A stretch of DNA of 64,000 bases from QHXW01 sp963847515. Lineage in GTDB: Bacteria > Acidobacteriota > Terriglobia > Bryobacterales > Bryobacteraceae. Of this stretch, positions 10,701 through 19,838 are shown piece after piece. The position numbers and the translations under genes are program-made. The DNA lies in the NCBI GenBank assembly GCA_963847515.1, contig CAWKAA010000002.1, positions 248,001-312,000 of the forward strand, written 5' to 3'. Numbering within the stretch: the first letter of the stretch is position 1; every line of letters starts with the position of its first letter. The notes under the pieces were generated by a model. That model saw only the letters and a program-made list of their open reading frames with translations. It did not search any database and was not told where the DNA came from.

Positions 10701-12230
10701 TCCGGGCTGCCTTTGGGAGCTACTTTCGATGCCCATACGGGGACTTTCCAATGGACGCCGCAGACTTCACAGACTGGCCTCTACATAGTGCAATTCACCG
10801 GTACCGATACCGCTTCGGCTTCGACCACGCAGTCTGTCGCGATCGAGGTGACTTCCGCCACACCGAGCAATCCTCGACCGCAAAACCTGGGGACCTCAAT
10901 GGCGCAGGTTGCGTCAGCGGGCGGCTGGGATACCAGTCTCACAGTCGTAAATCTCGGTACATCCTCTGCCGATGTGTCGCTCAGCTTCTTCGACGAATCC
11001 GGGAATCCGCTCAGCTTGCCATTCAGTTTCCCGCAAGGCTCGATGAATCCGACCACCACACCCACGGTCACGAGCAGCATCAAGCCCAATGGTCTGCTGC
11101 TGCTTGATACGACGGGTTCAGTCAAACAAGCGGCCGCCGTGGGATGGTCGCTCTTGCAAACAGCCGGAGGCGTTGACGGCTACGCGATGTTCACCAACAA
11201 GCCGAATAATTGGCAGGCGGTAGTTCCGCTCGAAACGCGCAACGCCAGTTCCTATCTGCTGGCTTTCGACAACACCGGTTCGCTGAACACGGGTCTGGCC
11301 ATTGCTAATTTGTCAACAAAGGCGGTTAATGTCACCGTCATCATTCGTAATGACAGCGGCGCGCCGATCGGGACCGAAGCGATCGCTCTCCCGGCGCTAG
11401 GCCATGTTAGTTTTATGCTGAACTCGGCCTACCCCATCACTACGGGCATGCGGGGAACCGTCGAATTCGATACGCCCACCGGCGGGCAGATCAACGTGTT
11501 AGGTTTGCGCGCCAATGGTCCGGCCCTCACCACCGTTCCGGTGCTTGCGCAGGTGAGCGCCAATGGGGGCTCGATGGCCCATGTCACGTTCAATGGAGGT
11601 TGGCACACCACATTCACGCTGGTTAACACAGGCACGTCCTCCGCGCAAGCGACGTTAGACTTCTTCGATGATAATGGCAATCCGCTCCAGATGCCGTTGC
11701 TGTTCCCGCAGACCGGCGCAGCGTCCAGGTCGACCGCGGTCACGCCGACGCTGGCCGCGGGTTCGTCGTTGATCATAGAGACCAATGGGGACGACTCCTC
11801 CGATTCGGTCTCCGGTTCGGCACAGTTGATGACCACGGGCAAGGTCAGCGGATTCGCGATCTTCCGCTACAATCGGAGCAACCAGGAAGCCGTAGTGCCA
11901 CTAGAAACCCGCAACGCGAGTTCGTACACGCTGGTGTTCGACAATGCCGACGGCGTGGCTACTGGTTTGGCGGTGGCCAATGAATCCATGCAGTCCACCA
12001 CCCTGAATCTGATCCTCCGCAACGATAGTGGCGCGCAGATCGGAACCGGGACTGTTCCCCTACCGGCGCACGGTCACACGGCACAGGTTCTGTCGCAGGC
12101 CTTCGGAGCAACCGCGGGAATTCGAGGCACTGTAGAGATTGACGCGCCCGCAGGCATCCAGTTCAGCGCTTTGGGCATTCGTTTCACGCCCAGCCAAAAT
12201 GTTACGACAATCCCCGTGCTGGCAAAGTAA
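7794..12230 (+). CDS. Giant secreted Ig-like repeat protein
   Basis: 1478 aa. An alternative start at ATG 7815 would leave a tidier signal peptide (WRIVLFLCVIAAI, cleavage near AAAQ). Residues about 32-165 resemble a cohesin-like or Ig-like domain (GGSGAPGATVTLSVSLNS). Residues about 175-934 are eight tandem units of about 95 aa beginning PVPTNLxCSP and carrying two conserved Cys (CSP and CTVTLNV). Then comes an Ig-like putative-adhesin domain (GLPLGATFDAHTGTFQWTP), followed by two copies of an about 200-aa beta domain marked MAQVASAGGWDTS/MAHVTFNGGWHTT and VPLETRNASSY. No sortase or PEP-CTERM tail is seen. The likely role is cell-surface or matrix adhesion; no enzyme motif is present. It lies amid exopolysaccharide and TPR genes. 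Confidence 0.8.
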   Translation: MAKPLRTMRVRYWRIVLFLCVIAAIRNRAAAQTPSLSLSGGSGAPGATVTLSVSLNSNGGTQPASVQWDFNYSTTDLSPASGTHFVTGAASSAAGKSASCNNISAGDLRCLVAGINTTAIGNGVVASVTFQISGSTTATSSPVTLVGASASNGIGTSIAVTVSGAPVTINQPILPVPTRLTCSPGTVTAPATSTCTVTLNVAPTSNTSVALSSGSSSASVPASVTVNSGTTTANFTVTPSPASSSTPAVITATLNSTSKTFSLTLLPPAPVPTNLNCSPASITAPATSACTVTLNVAPASNTSLALSSSNSSASVPASVTVNSGSTTANFTVTPSPVTSSTPAVITATLNSTSKTFSVTQLPPAPVPTNLKCSPASITAPATSTCTVTLNVAPTSNTSVALSSSSGSASVPASVTVNSGSTAANFTVTPSAVSSSTPAVITATLNTSKTFSLTLLPPTPVPTNVACSPASITAPANSTCTVTLNVKPTSNAGVALSSSSSSASVPTSVIVNSGATTANFTVTPSPVGSSTPAVITATLNSTGQTFSLTLLPPTPVPTNLTCSSASITAPATSNCTVTLNVTPTSNASVALSSSSSSASVPASVMVNSGSTTANFTVTPSPVSSSTPAVITATLNSTWKTFSLTLLPPAPVPTNLNCSPASLTAPAASTCTVTLNVAPASNTSLALSSSSSSASVPASVTVNSGSTTANFTVTPSPVSSSTSAVITATLNSTAQTFSLTLLPPTPVPTNVACSPASITAPATSNCTVTLNVAATSNTSVALSSSSSSASVPTSVTVSSGATTANFTVTPSPVSSSTPTVITATLNNTLKTFLLALLPPAAAVPTSLTCSPAIITPPATSTCTVTLNVAPAINTSVALSNSSSSASVPASVTVNSGVTTANFPVTPSPVSSSTRAVISATLNGTPQSCVLTLQPSAPTVTVPGRKSVSPGKPLTFTVSTSDPAGLPVSLSASGLPLGATFDAHTGTFQWTPQTSQTGLYIVQFTGTDTASASTTQSVAIEVTSATPSNPRPQNLGTSMAQVASAGGWDTSLTVVNLGTSSADVSLSFFDESGNPLSLPFSFPQGSMNPTTTPTVTSSIKPNGLLLLDTTGSVKQAAAVGWSLLQTAGGVDGYAMFTNKPNNWQAVVPLETRNASSYLLAFDNTGSLNTGLAIANLSTKAVNVTVIIRNDSGAPIGTEAIALPALGHVSFMLNSAYPITTGMRGTVEFDTPTGGQINVLGLRANGPALTTVPVLAQVSANGGSMAHVTFNGGWHTTFTLVNTGTSSAQATLDFFDDNGNPLQMPLLFPQTGAASRSTAVTPTLAAGSSLIIETNGDDSSDSVSGSAQLMTTGKVSGFAIFRYNRSNQEAVVPLETRNASSYTLVFDNADGVATGLAVANESMQSTTLNLILRNDSGAQIGTGTVPLPAHGHTAQVLSQAFGATAGIRGTVEIDAPAGIQFSALGIRFTPSQNVTTIPVLAK
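8316..10595 (+). repeat. Eight tandem coding repeats of about 285 bp
   Basis: The units start at 8316, 8601, 8886, 9168, 9453, 9738, 10023 and 10311. Unit lengths are 285 bp except unit 3 (282, one codon missing) and unit 7 (288, one codon extra). All changes keep the frame. Neighbouring units are highly similar at DNA level, so unit number may vary between strains and assemblies may collapse here. Confidence 0.9.
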
Positions 12231-12567
12231 CAGCTCGAATTGCGTGAAGAAGGGTCAAGCCAACGCTCAATGAGGTCGTCGCTCGAAATGGCAGCTCGTT
12301 AAATGCCGCTCCGGCTGTTGGTGACGAGGGGGTAGCGAAAGCAGGACGAGCACAGGCACCTTAAAACCAGTTTTTCATTTTTTATTCCCGGTCCCTCGAG
12401 CCTCCACCATAGCGCTAAACGGCGCCGCAGTGGCCTTCAGTGACTTGACCTAGGAGCGGCTCGCAGGCACTGGCGACGAGCGGCGGGACGCCGGCCTCTG
12501 TGAACTGGGCTATTTCTAGCTAGCGGGTTGCTGCCGGCCGGGGTTTCGTTGAATTGCCTCCACCGGT
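12231..12567. other. Intergenic, no supported gene
   Basis: This stretch separates the Ig-repeat gene from the Ig fragment downstream. No conserved frame or clear terminator was found. It may include the eroded 5' part of the fragment at 12568. Confidence 0.4.
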
Positions 12568-13017
12568 ATGATCAGCGGAACGGTAACGGGAACGCCGGGA
12601 ACGTCCATAGTCTCCGCGCAGGTAAGCTACAGCGCTGCCTCGCCAGCGGCGGCGACCAGCACGCCACTATCGCTCACGATTAACGCAGCACCGGAGTTCA
12701 CCACCTCTTCCCCTCTCCCCAGCGGAACCATGTGTGCCGGCTACATTCAGACGCTCGCGGCAACAGGCGGTACAGGGCCCCTGGTATGGGATCGCCCTGT
12801 GGGTTTACTGCCGGCGGGACTCGCGTTATCGGCTGGTGGAACCATCGGCGGAACACCCACTCAGGCCGGCCCGTTCAGTTTTACCGTCCGCGTGACGGAC
12901 GCTGCCTCCGTCAATTACAGCCAACCGTATCTGTTGACCATCGCGGGGCCCGGAAACTCGACATCGACGACCATCTCGGGATCGGTCAGCGTTTCGGGAA
13001 AAGCCACGTTGCAATAG
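12568..13017 (+). pseudogene. Fragment of a putative-Ig-domain protein
   Basis: 149 aa containing one putative-Ig unit (AGYIQTLAATGGTGPLVWD, LPAGLALSAGGTIGGTPTQ, FTVRVTDA). An in-frame TGA lies six codons before the first ATG, there is no signal peptide, and the frame ends soon after the domain. It looks like the surviving middle of a larger secreted protein related to the Ig-rich neighbour. Confidence 0.55.
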
Positions 13018-13026
13018 GGCCAGCGG

Positions 13027-15339
13027 TTATCGTCCTGCCGCCGCTTCTTCCAGCATTTGTTGCGCGACTTGAATTTCGGGAACGCTCGGATCCAACTTGA
13101 GCGCCGCCTGGATGCTCTTTTGGGCGCGCTGTTGATCTCCCAAGCGAAGGTATGCCATCGCCACGTGGCATTTGCGAACCGCGCTGGGCTCCTTGTCAGC
13201 CGCTCTTTCCAAGTGCGACAGGGCCATGCTGTACAAGCCCTTGCGGTACAGCACCCACCCGAGCGTATTCTCGACAGCCGGAGCGTCCGGAGCGAGCCCC
13301 GAAGCCTTTTGGGCATACCTCAGCGCCTCATCCGGCTGATTGCCGTACTCGGCGAGATCGTAGGCCAGATTGTTCAACGCGACTACATTCGAGGGATCGA
13401 GCTGGAGCACTTTTTTATAGGCCTCCACCGCCGGGATGTGATTCCCGTTCTTGTCCTCTGTGCCGGCGAGCAGTATGCTCGCTGGAATGTTGTTGGGATT
13501 CCGCGCCAATACCGCGGAAAGCGTTTTGACGGCCTCGTTGGAGCGGCCCTCGACGGCATCCAATTGCGCGAGCGCCAGATCGGCCGGAATGAATTCGGGA
13601 TCCGCTTTTTTCGCGGCAGAAAATGCCGCACGGGCTTGGGCCCTCTCACCGTTTGCCACGTACAATTCGGCCAAGAACTGTTGCAGGGGGGCGGACTTGG
13701 AGTGCTGCGCGGCGTGTTCCTGGACCAGGCGAATGCCGGCCCCAAGCTGCTTTTCCGCGGCATAGCTCGCCACCATCATTCGCAAAATGCGCAGATCTTC
13801 CGGACGTTTATTGAGCGCTTCCGCCAGCGATGTCCGGGCAGCCGCATAATTTTTCTGCCCGACTTTCAGATAAGCATCCTGGATCAGCAATTCAGGAGCC
13901 CGGATGGCCGCCAATTCGCGATCTACTTCCTTCCGCGCTTCAGCCGGTTGGTTCAGGGCCAACAAAGCCCAGTTCTTTTGGACCAGAAGCGCCAAACTGT
14001 TCTTCTGTGATGGAGGCACGGTATTGTCATTGATGAGGTCGAGCGCCGATTGCGACGCACCCGAGGCGATTAGCGCGCGAGCCAGTTGCACGCGGGCATC
14101 CAGAAACGCCGGCCGCAGACGCAAAGCTTCGCTGAGTTCCTGGCGCTGGTTCAACGACGCACCGCGCATTTCATGGACTCTGGCCATGAGGTAGTGGGCT
14201 TGCGGGGAATCGGGGCGGAAGTGCAGCACTTCGGACAAATCCTGCTGGGCATCATTCAGCCGGCCGGCCATCAGATAAACGCCGCTTCGTTGGAGACGCG
14301 CATCCACGTCTTTGGGATTTTTGCGGAGCACGGCGGCCAGCAGCTTGTCGGCTTGGCCACTCTGCCGTGCGGTCAGGTATTCGCGGACTAGGGAAGAGCG
14401 GAAATCGCGATCATCCGGATACTCGCGACAGAGCTTTTCGAACTCTGCGATCGCCTCGCCGTGTTTTCCGCGCGCCGCAAGAAAAGCTGCATGATAGGGC
14501 TTATACTGCCGCTCAGACAGCGCCGAGAGCTGCGCGTAGGTTTTCTCGGCTGGATCGAGCCTTCCCGTACGTACTTGAAGGACCGCGAGGTTGAGGATCG
14601 CCGGGCCGCTCTTGGGATTGAGTTGAATAGCATGCCGAAACTGCGTTTCCGCTTGGGCCGCCTTTCCGGTTGTCATGTAGAACTGACCGAGGGCCAGGTA
14701 CGCGTCCGACGACGACGGCATTTGAGAAGTAGTTTTTTGCAACAAGGTTTCGGCGCCAGCAAGGTCGTTGTGAATCCGTTTCACTTGAGCCAGGGAGACG
14801 GCGGAGGCCAGGTGCTGCGGGAATTTCGAAACGGCTTGCTCCAGTTGTTTCTCGGCATCCTGCTGGTTGCCCAATTTCCACTCGGCGGAGGCGAGCGCAT
14901 CAAGAACCTCGGCGTTGGGCGGCATGGTAGTGACGAGCTGCTCGACTTCGTGCTCCGCCAATTCGACGCGGTCCTTCTTATTGCTGAGGATCATCAATTC
15001 AGCCAGCTTGAGCTGTGCCTGGCCGTGCTTGGGATTCAGAGCAATCGCAGTCCGCAGGCTAGCGACGGCACGGTCATATTGACGCAGCGCAAGATAGACG
15101 AGGGCAAGCTGATAATGCGGCTCGGCGTCTTTGGGCATGGTCCTGGAGGCATTGAAGAACTGGATTGCCGCACGGGAGTAGTCCTTTTTTGCCACGTCCT
15201 GCTTGCCGGATTCGAGGTAGCGGGCTTCCCTGGCTTCCGGCGGCCGGCAACTGGAGAGCATAAAGCAGAGGCACAGCAAGGCGATCGTGACCAGCGCAGA
15301 ACTCCGGCAACGTTGTCGATGCATTGTTATGCGATTCAT
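13027..15339 (-). CDS. PrsT-like TPR-repeat lipoprotein (second copy)
   Basis: 770 aa from ATG 15339. The frame is open upstream to 15447, but the lipoprotein signal (ALVTIALLCLCFMLSSC, lipobox LSSC) fits a start at 15339 or at 15324. The body is TPR throughout, for example KKDYSRAAIQFFNASR, YQLALVYLALRQYDRAVA and LDPSNVVALNNLAYDLAEYG. Length and domain order are the same as the lipoprotein at 3465-5744, so the two are paralogues. It is followed by the deacetylase on the same strand, with its upstream end at 16437, giving a likely exopolysaccharide/exosortase-associated cluster. Confidence 0.75.
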   Translation of the reverse strand: MNRITMHRQRCRSSALVTIALLCLCFMLSSCRPPEAREARYLESGKQDVAKKDYSRAAIQFFNASRTMPKDAEPHYQLALVYLALRQYDRAVASLRTAIALNPKHGQAQLKLAELMILSNKKDRVELAEHEVEQLVTTMPPNAEVLDALASAEWKLGNQQDAEKQLEQAVSKFPQHLASAVSLAQVKRIHNDLAGAETLLQKTTSQMPSSSDAYLALGQFYMTTGKAAQAETQFRHAIQLNPKSGPAILNLAVLQVRTGRLDPAEKTYAQLSALSERQYKPYHAAFLAARGKHGEAIAEFEKLCREYPDDRDFRSSLVREYLTARQSGQADKLLAAVLRKNPKDVDARLQRSGVYLMAGRLNDAQQDLSEVLHFRPDSPQAHYLMARVHEMRGASLNQRQELSEALRLRPAFLDARVQLARALIASGASQSALDLINDNTVPPSQKNSLALLVQKNWALLALNQPAEARKEVDRELAAIRAPELLIQDAYLKVGQKNYAAARTSLAEALNKRPEDLRILRMMVASYAAEKQLGAGIRLVQEHAAQHSKSAPLQQFLAELYVANGERAQARAAFSAAKKADPEFIPADLALAQLDAVEGRSNEAVKTLSAVLARNPNNIPASILLAGTEDKNGNHIPAVEAYKKVLQLDPSNVVALNNLAYDLAEYGNQPDEALRYAQKASGLAPDAPAVENTLGWVLYRKGLYSMALSHLERAADKEPSAVRKCHVAMAYLRLGDQQRAQKSIQAALKLDPSVPEIQVAQQMLEEAAAGR

Positions 15340-15522
15340 CTTGTTAGCCCACGTGAACTGAAGGCGATCTATAACCGCACGTAATAGCAATCGTATCGCC
15401 AAACAGGCCGCCGACCGAGGAGGAGGAGTGAAAAAGGACGCGAGCAAGAACTTTGAAATGAGTTCTCACCCCCTCCAAGGTTCTCTACCCGCGCAGAGCC
15501 TGAAGGGTACTGGGTACTGGAC

Positions 15523-16437
15523 TCAGGCGTGGGCAGCTTGGCTTCGAGGGTGGCTGGCGGCCGCAATGTGGACTGCCGTCAGCGTGGTAAATGCGAAGTC
15601 ACCGAGCAAACGTTCCAGCTTGCGAGTCACGGAACCAAGCCCGCTATAGGTGCGCCAGCGAGCAACCCAGCCCTTGGCCAGACGCGGTTGCTCAGAATCC
15701 AATTCCCAAGGGTGGAAGTAGATGCAGGCGGGCTGTCGATGCGTTTCGATGATGCGCCGAATCCCCGCTGCTGTGTAGCGGTACGGCAGGAGTCGCAAGT
15801 ATGCACCTCCGCCCACCGGCACTACGGTGCGCTCAGAGAGTTTCGCCGTCGCGATGGGCACCTCAATGATCGGACCCGCCGGGGTCTCGAACGTACGCGC
15901 GTGACTGCCAAATCCTGGAATCCCGTAGCGGTCGTGGCGCAGCGGAAAGATGCTTGAATCATGCGTAAAACCGCACTCAACCAAGATTTCAAGCGCCCAC
16001 AAGGAGCGCTGTGTGATGGAAAAACTCGGAGCGCGGTACGCTCGTGGGGTAACGCCGCAGGCATCTTCAATGGTTCGTACTGCGCGCTCGGTGTCTGCGC
16101 GAAACTCGCCAGGCGTAAGGTTGTAGATCAGGCGATGGGAGAAGCTGTGACAACCGATCTCGTGTCCGCGAGCGGCGATCTCCCGAACCAAGCCCCGGTG
16201 ATGCTGCGCCACCCAGCCGAGCACGAAGAAAGTCCCATGCACGCCGTGCCGGTCGAACATGTCCAGAACACGCCGAGTCTGTGGTTCTACAAGTGACGGC
16301 AACGAAGCCCATTGATCGGCACTGACGGATGACGCCAGTTCAGTCGGGTGAAAATATTCTTCGACGTCTACACTGATGACACTTCGCGTGGGATGCCGCA
16401 ACTCTGGCGGCGGAGTTGAATTCGGGGATGGTTTCAA
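15523..16437 (-). CDS. XrtA-type polysaccharide deacetylase
   Basis: About 304 aa. The start is set at TTG 16437, preceded by AGGA eight bases upstream; the frame upstream of this is open but not protein-like. The NodB/CE4 fold begins at SVDVEEYFHPTELAS (general-base Asp), then HGTFFVLGWVAQ, RGHEIGCHSFSH (metal-binding His pair), YRAPSFSIT and PACIYFHPWELD. The DVEEYFH opening and the C-terminal part (WRTYSGLGSVTRKLERLL) match the deacetylase subfamily found in exosortase/PEP-CTERM exopolysaccharide loci. It should remove N-acetyl groups from an exported polysaccharide. It sits 75 bases upstream (in transcription order) of nothing else on its strand before the TPR gene, so it is probably transcribed with it. 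Confidence 0.8.
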   Translation of the reverse strand: MKPSPNSTPPPELRHPTRSVISVDVEEYFHPTELASSVSADQWASLPSLVEPQTRRVLDMFDRHGVHGTFFVLGWVAQHHRGLVREIAARGHEIGCHSFSHRLIYNLTPGEFRADTERAVRTIEDACGVTPRAYRAPSFSITQRSLWALEILVECGFTHDSSIFPLRHDRYGIPGFGSHARTFETPAGPIIEVPIATAKLSERTVVPVGGGAYLRLLPYRYTAAGIRRIIETHRQPACIYFHPWELDSEQPRLAKGWVARWRTYSGLGSVTRKLERLLGDFAFTTLTAVHIAAASHPRSQAAHA

Positions 16438-16447
16438 AACGCTAGTC

Positions 16448-16699
16448 CTACGCCCGTTTGAACTGCTTAAGGACGGTGACAGCAATTCCGAAAAGGAACC
16501 CGATGGTGCCGAGTACAATTGTATCCCCAATCCTCTGCAACATAATATACGAAGCCGGATAGGCGAAATGCACGTAATTCGCCAACCACAAACCATTGAT
16601 TTCAAGCGCTTTCTTTGTCGAGAGGGAACGCCTAAATCCCAAAAAAGGATCTAAGTTCCCAATTTTTCGAAACCCGGCGACGGTGAAGCTTACAATCAA
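16448..16699 (-). CDS. Small hypothetical membrane protein
   Basis: Up to 83 aa, starting at a TTG (16699). Two hydrophobic segments are visible: LWLANYVHFAYPASYIML and DTIVLGTIGFLFGIAVTVL, with a basic tail KQFKRA. The stop lies 10 bases before the deacetylase start, which suggests one transcript. The family is not recognised, and it might be the tail of a larger lost gene. Confidence 0.35.
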   Translation of the reverse strand: MIVSFTVAGFRKIGNLDPFLGFRRSLSTKKALEINGLWLANYVHFAYPASYIMLQRIGDTIVLGTIGFLFGIAVTVLKQFKRA

Positions 16700-16770
16700 C
16701 GAGCGTTTTGGAAGATCTCCTCGCCAACCGCGTCATGAGTGCACGGGCTAACGGAATGACACCAAGATCG

Positions 16771-16784
16771 TCTACATTTGTAGA
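16771..16784. promoter_or_regulatory. Palindromic operator TCTACATTTGTAGA
   Basis: A perfect 14-base palindrome except for its two centre bases, ending 12 bases before the PadR start. The TACA-N2-TGTA core resembles known winged-helix repressor operators (BlaI/MecI type), and such a site in front of a PadR gene suggests autoregulation. Confidence 0.6.
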
Positions 16785-16796
16785 TAAACTAGGTCT

Positions 16797-17126
16797 ATGG
16801 CGAAGCCGACCGATCTCGTCCAAGGAACGCTCGATTTGTTGATCCTCAGGACAATCTCTCTCGAACCCAAGCATGGTTGGGCGATCGCAAAGCGTATCCA
16901 ACAGGTCTCCCGAGAGGCTCTCCAAATACAGCAGGGCTCACTATACCCAGCGCTGCACCGCCTTGAGCAGCAGGGCTGGATCAGGTCGGAATGGAAGCCC
17001 ACCGAGACCGGTCGAATGGCCAAGTTCTACTCGCTCACCCGGTCCGGCAGGCATCACTTTGACGCGGAGTTGGCCAGTTGGACCCGGCTATCGTCAGCGA
17101 TCAATCTCGTCATCGAGGAGTCTTGA
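16797..17126 (+). CDS. PadR-family transcriptional regulator
   Basis: 109 aa winged-helix repressor: LVQGTLDLLILRTISLEP opens the PadR fold, QIQQGSLYPALHRLEQQGWI is the recognition-helix/wing region and AKFYSLTRSGRHHFDAEL the wing. This is the compact PadR type that is regularly paired with ADOP ABC permeases in Acidobacteria. The permease frame starts one base after its stop. The palindrome at 16771 is its probable operator. Confidence 0.9.
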   Translation: MAKPTDLVQGTLDLLILRTISLEPKHGWAIAKRIQQVSREALQIQQGSLYPALHRLEQQGWIRSEWKPTETGRMAKFYSLTRSGRHHFDAELASWTRLSSAINLVIEES

Positions 17127-17127
17127 C

Positions 17128-19352
17128 GTGCGCGTGCAGGATAAGCTCCGTCTACGGTTACGTTCCGTATTTCGCCGCCGGCGTGTGGACCACGAGCTTG
17201 AAAGCGAACTGCGGTTTCACGTCGATCAGCTTACGGACGAAAACATTGCCGGCGGCATGTCGCCGGATGAAGCCCGCAGGATGGCCCATCTCACGATGGG
17301 AAATGTGACGCACTTTCAGGAGGGATGCCGCGATATGCGCCGCGTGAATTATATCGATGATCTATTGCGCGATCTACGGTACGCCGGCCGTAATCTGCGG
17401 CGGAGCCCGGGATTCGCCACGCTCGCCGTCCTGATCATGGCGCTCGGGATCGGCGCTAACACGGCGGTTTTCAGCGTGGTGAACGCCGTGCTGTTGAAGC
17501 CGCTTGCGTATCGCGATGCGGATCGAATCGTGGCGCTCACCAACTCTTCGACCACGCGCGAGGCGCCTACGGCGCTGTCGAAACAGGTATCGATTCCCGA
17601 CGTTCAGGATTGGCGCGACCAGAGCGCGTCCTTTGAGGCGATGGCCTACTACGCCTCGCTCGAATCGGCGGTGATGCAGGGCTCCACCGCCGAATACGCT
17701 CGAGTGGCCAGCGTTAGTCCTGACTTCTTCCGCGTCTTTGCCATTGAGCCGCTCATCGGCCGCACTTTTACGCCAGAAGAAACCAAGCAGGGCGCCGCCG
17801 GGGCTACGATGATCAGCTACACATATTGGCAGAGCCATTTTGGCGGCGATCCTCGCGCATTGGACAAGACAATCCGCACTGACGGGCTGCGACCGATCGT
17901 CGGAGTACTTCCGCCGGGTTTCCGGTTTCCCAACAATACAGATATTTGGGTGTCAGCCGTTGGATCACCCGGATCGCGTGGCGGGCAAAACTTTCTTGCC
18001 GTGGGCCGGCTGAAAACCGGCGTGCCGGTTGAACAGGCGCAAGCCGAGCTGACGGCCATCGGCCGTCGCCTGGAACAGCAGTATCTGGATACCAACAGGG
18101 GCCGGAGCGTTATGGTAACGATGCTGCGGGATGAAATGGTGGGCAACGTTCGCCGGACACTCTACCTGCTGTTGGGTGCCGTCGCCGTGGTGCTTCTGAT
18201 CGCGTGCGCCAATACCGCGACCCTGCTGCTGGGCAAAGCCAGCGCACGAGCCCGCGAAGTCGCTGTACGCGCTGCGCTAGGAGCGAGCCGGATACGCATC
18301 GTAAGGCAGTTGGTTACGGAGAGCTTACTTCTGGCTTTGGCGGCGGGCATGTTGGGGCTCGCGCTCGCGTATTGGGGATCGAAGACGCTGGTGGCGCTGG
18401 CGCCCTCCGACGTTCCGCGGCTTGCCGAAGTTGGGATGGATCGATGGGTGCTCGGATTCACTCTAGGGGTCTCGGTGATCACGAGCCTGCTGTTCGGTTC
18501 GATCCCCGCGTTCTATGTGTCTAAAGTCGAATTGAGCGATGCGCTGAAGCAGGGGGGAACGCGAATCGCAAGCGGCGGGCGGATGGCCGGGATTCGCGGG
18601 GCGCTGGTGACAGTCGTGTCGCCGTGGTGAACGAGGCACTTGTTCGCCAATCGTTTCCCAATCAAGACCCGCTCGGAAGAACCATCTTCTGTCCCTTCGA
18701 TTCGTTACGGGGTATGACGATCATTGGCGTTGCCGGCAATGTGAGGCAACGCGGCCCGGAGCGCGAGCCGATGCCGGAGTGCTACATGCCGTATGGACAG
18801 CACGGGTTTAACGGGCCAGCTTTAAGTCTGGTTGTGCGGACCACAGGCGACCCCAATGCGCTTACCCAGACATTGCGGAGTGTGGCGCATGAGGCAAATC
18901 CGGAAGCCCCGATGAAGTTCACGACCATGGAGGCGATGCTGGCCGAAAATGTCGCCGCGCCGCGGTTTCGCACCGTTCTATTTGCAGTCTTCGGCGCTTT
19001 GGCCGTTTGTCTTGCCATAGCCGGCATCTATGGAGTAGTCGTATACGCGGTCGGCCAGCGAACCAATGAGATCGGAGTGCGGATCGCGCTGGGCGCGGGC
19101 CCGGCGGGCGTTGTGCGGCTAGTCCTCGGGCAGGGACTGATGCTCGCCGGCATCGGCCTGGGCTTGGGATTCGCCGCTTCCATTGCGGGTACACGATTGC
19201 TGAAATCGATGCTGTTCCAAGTTCAGCCCAATGATCCATGGGTCTACACCGCGGTCGCAGTGATGGTAGGAGTAGTGACGCTGGTTGCTGGATATGTTCC
19301 GGCAAGTCGCGCAGCCAAGATCGATCCTGTCGCTGCACTAAGGGAGGAATAA
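17128..19352 (+). pseudogene. ADOP-type ABC permease (MacB-like), internally deleted
   Basis: The start is GTG 17128, directly after the padR stop. The N-terminus has the ADOP leader (LESELRFHVDQLTDENIAGG), then the first MacB-type periplasmic/permease domain (GFATLAVLIMALGIGANTAVF), and FtsX helices up to about 18590. At about 18617 the frame switches: the first part ends at 18630, while a second part (18624-19352) resumes with VNEALVRQSFPNQDPLG and finishes with the last FtsX domain (GVVVYAVGQRTNEIGVRIAL, PASRAAKIDPVAALREE). The stretch that normally joins them (a transmembrane helix, the DPGF segment and most of the second periplasmic domain, about 200 aa) is missing, so this is a deletion plus frameshift, not a single indel. 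A functional permease is unlikely. Confidence 0.8.
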
Positions 19353-19838
19353 GTTCTCGCCAATCGTTTACCAAGTGCCTGTTCCAGGTGCAGGTCCGCC
19401 CGTGCCGCCCAGTCCGGCATCGAGCGGCCGAAACATAGGCTGAGGTCGACTCTGTGCGCTTTTGAGCCCTTGACCGCACAGGGGCTTCTAGAGCCGCATC
19501 TTGGTGGATGCGGACTCGGACCCACACGGATGTCAGTACTTGTTTTTGTTACTCGCTACTGCGGTTGTTGGCTCTTGTTGTGAACGATTGCGTAACTAAA
19601 CCTTGTCCTTTTGACTGAACTTCTGGGACTTAGTGTAAAGCCAGCAAGCAATAGGGGGACCGGTGGCTTCGCTGGTAAATGCTTTGTCTTTGGTGTATAG
19701 GATCTTGCCTGTGTGTTATTTATCTCAACTGAATTAAAATTGCAAAGTACCTAATTAACGTGTGACTTAGGTGCTCATTGTTGAAGTGTATTCTAAGACA
19801 CAGAACCATTTCGCGCGGCTCCATATGGGTCACTTCCG
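19353..19838. other. AT-richer intergenic stretch
   Basis: No gene-like frame was found. The second half (about 19540-19800) is visibly AT-richer than the flanks and probably holds the promoter of the PEP-CTERM-like gene at 19839, but no clear -35/-10 or -24/-12 pair could be assigned. Confidence 0.4.

Noticed and set aside
8183..10751. Several long open frames on the minus strand through the Ig-repeat array
   Set aside because: They repeat with the 285-bp period and follow from the codon bias of the plus-strand repeats; no start signals, and the low-complexity products are not protein-like.
14461..15384. 307-aa plus-strand frame opposite the TPR lipoprotein
   Set aside because: Arg/Gly-rich shadow, no ribosome site, opposite strand has TPR repeats throughout.
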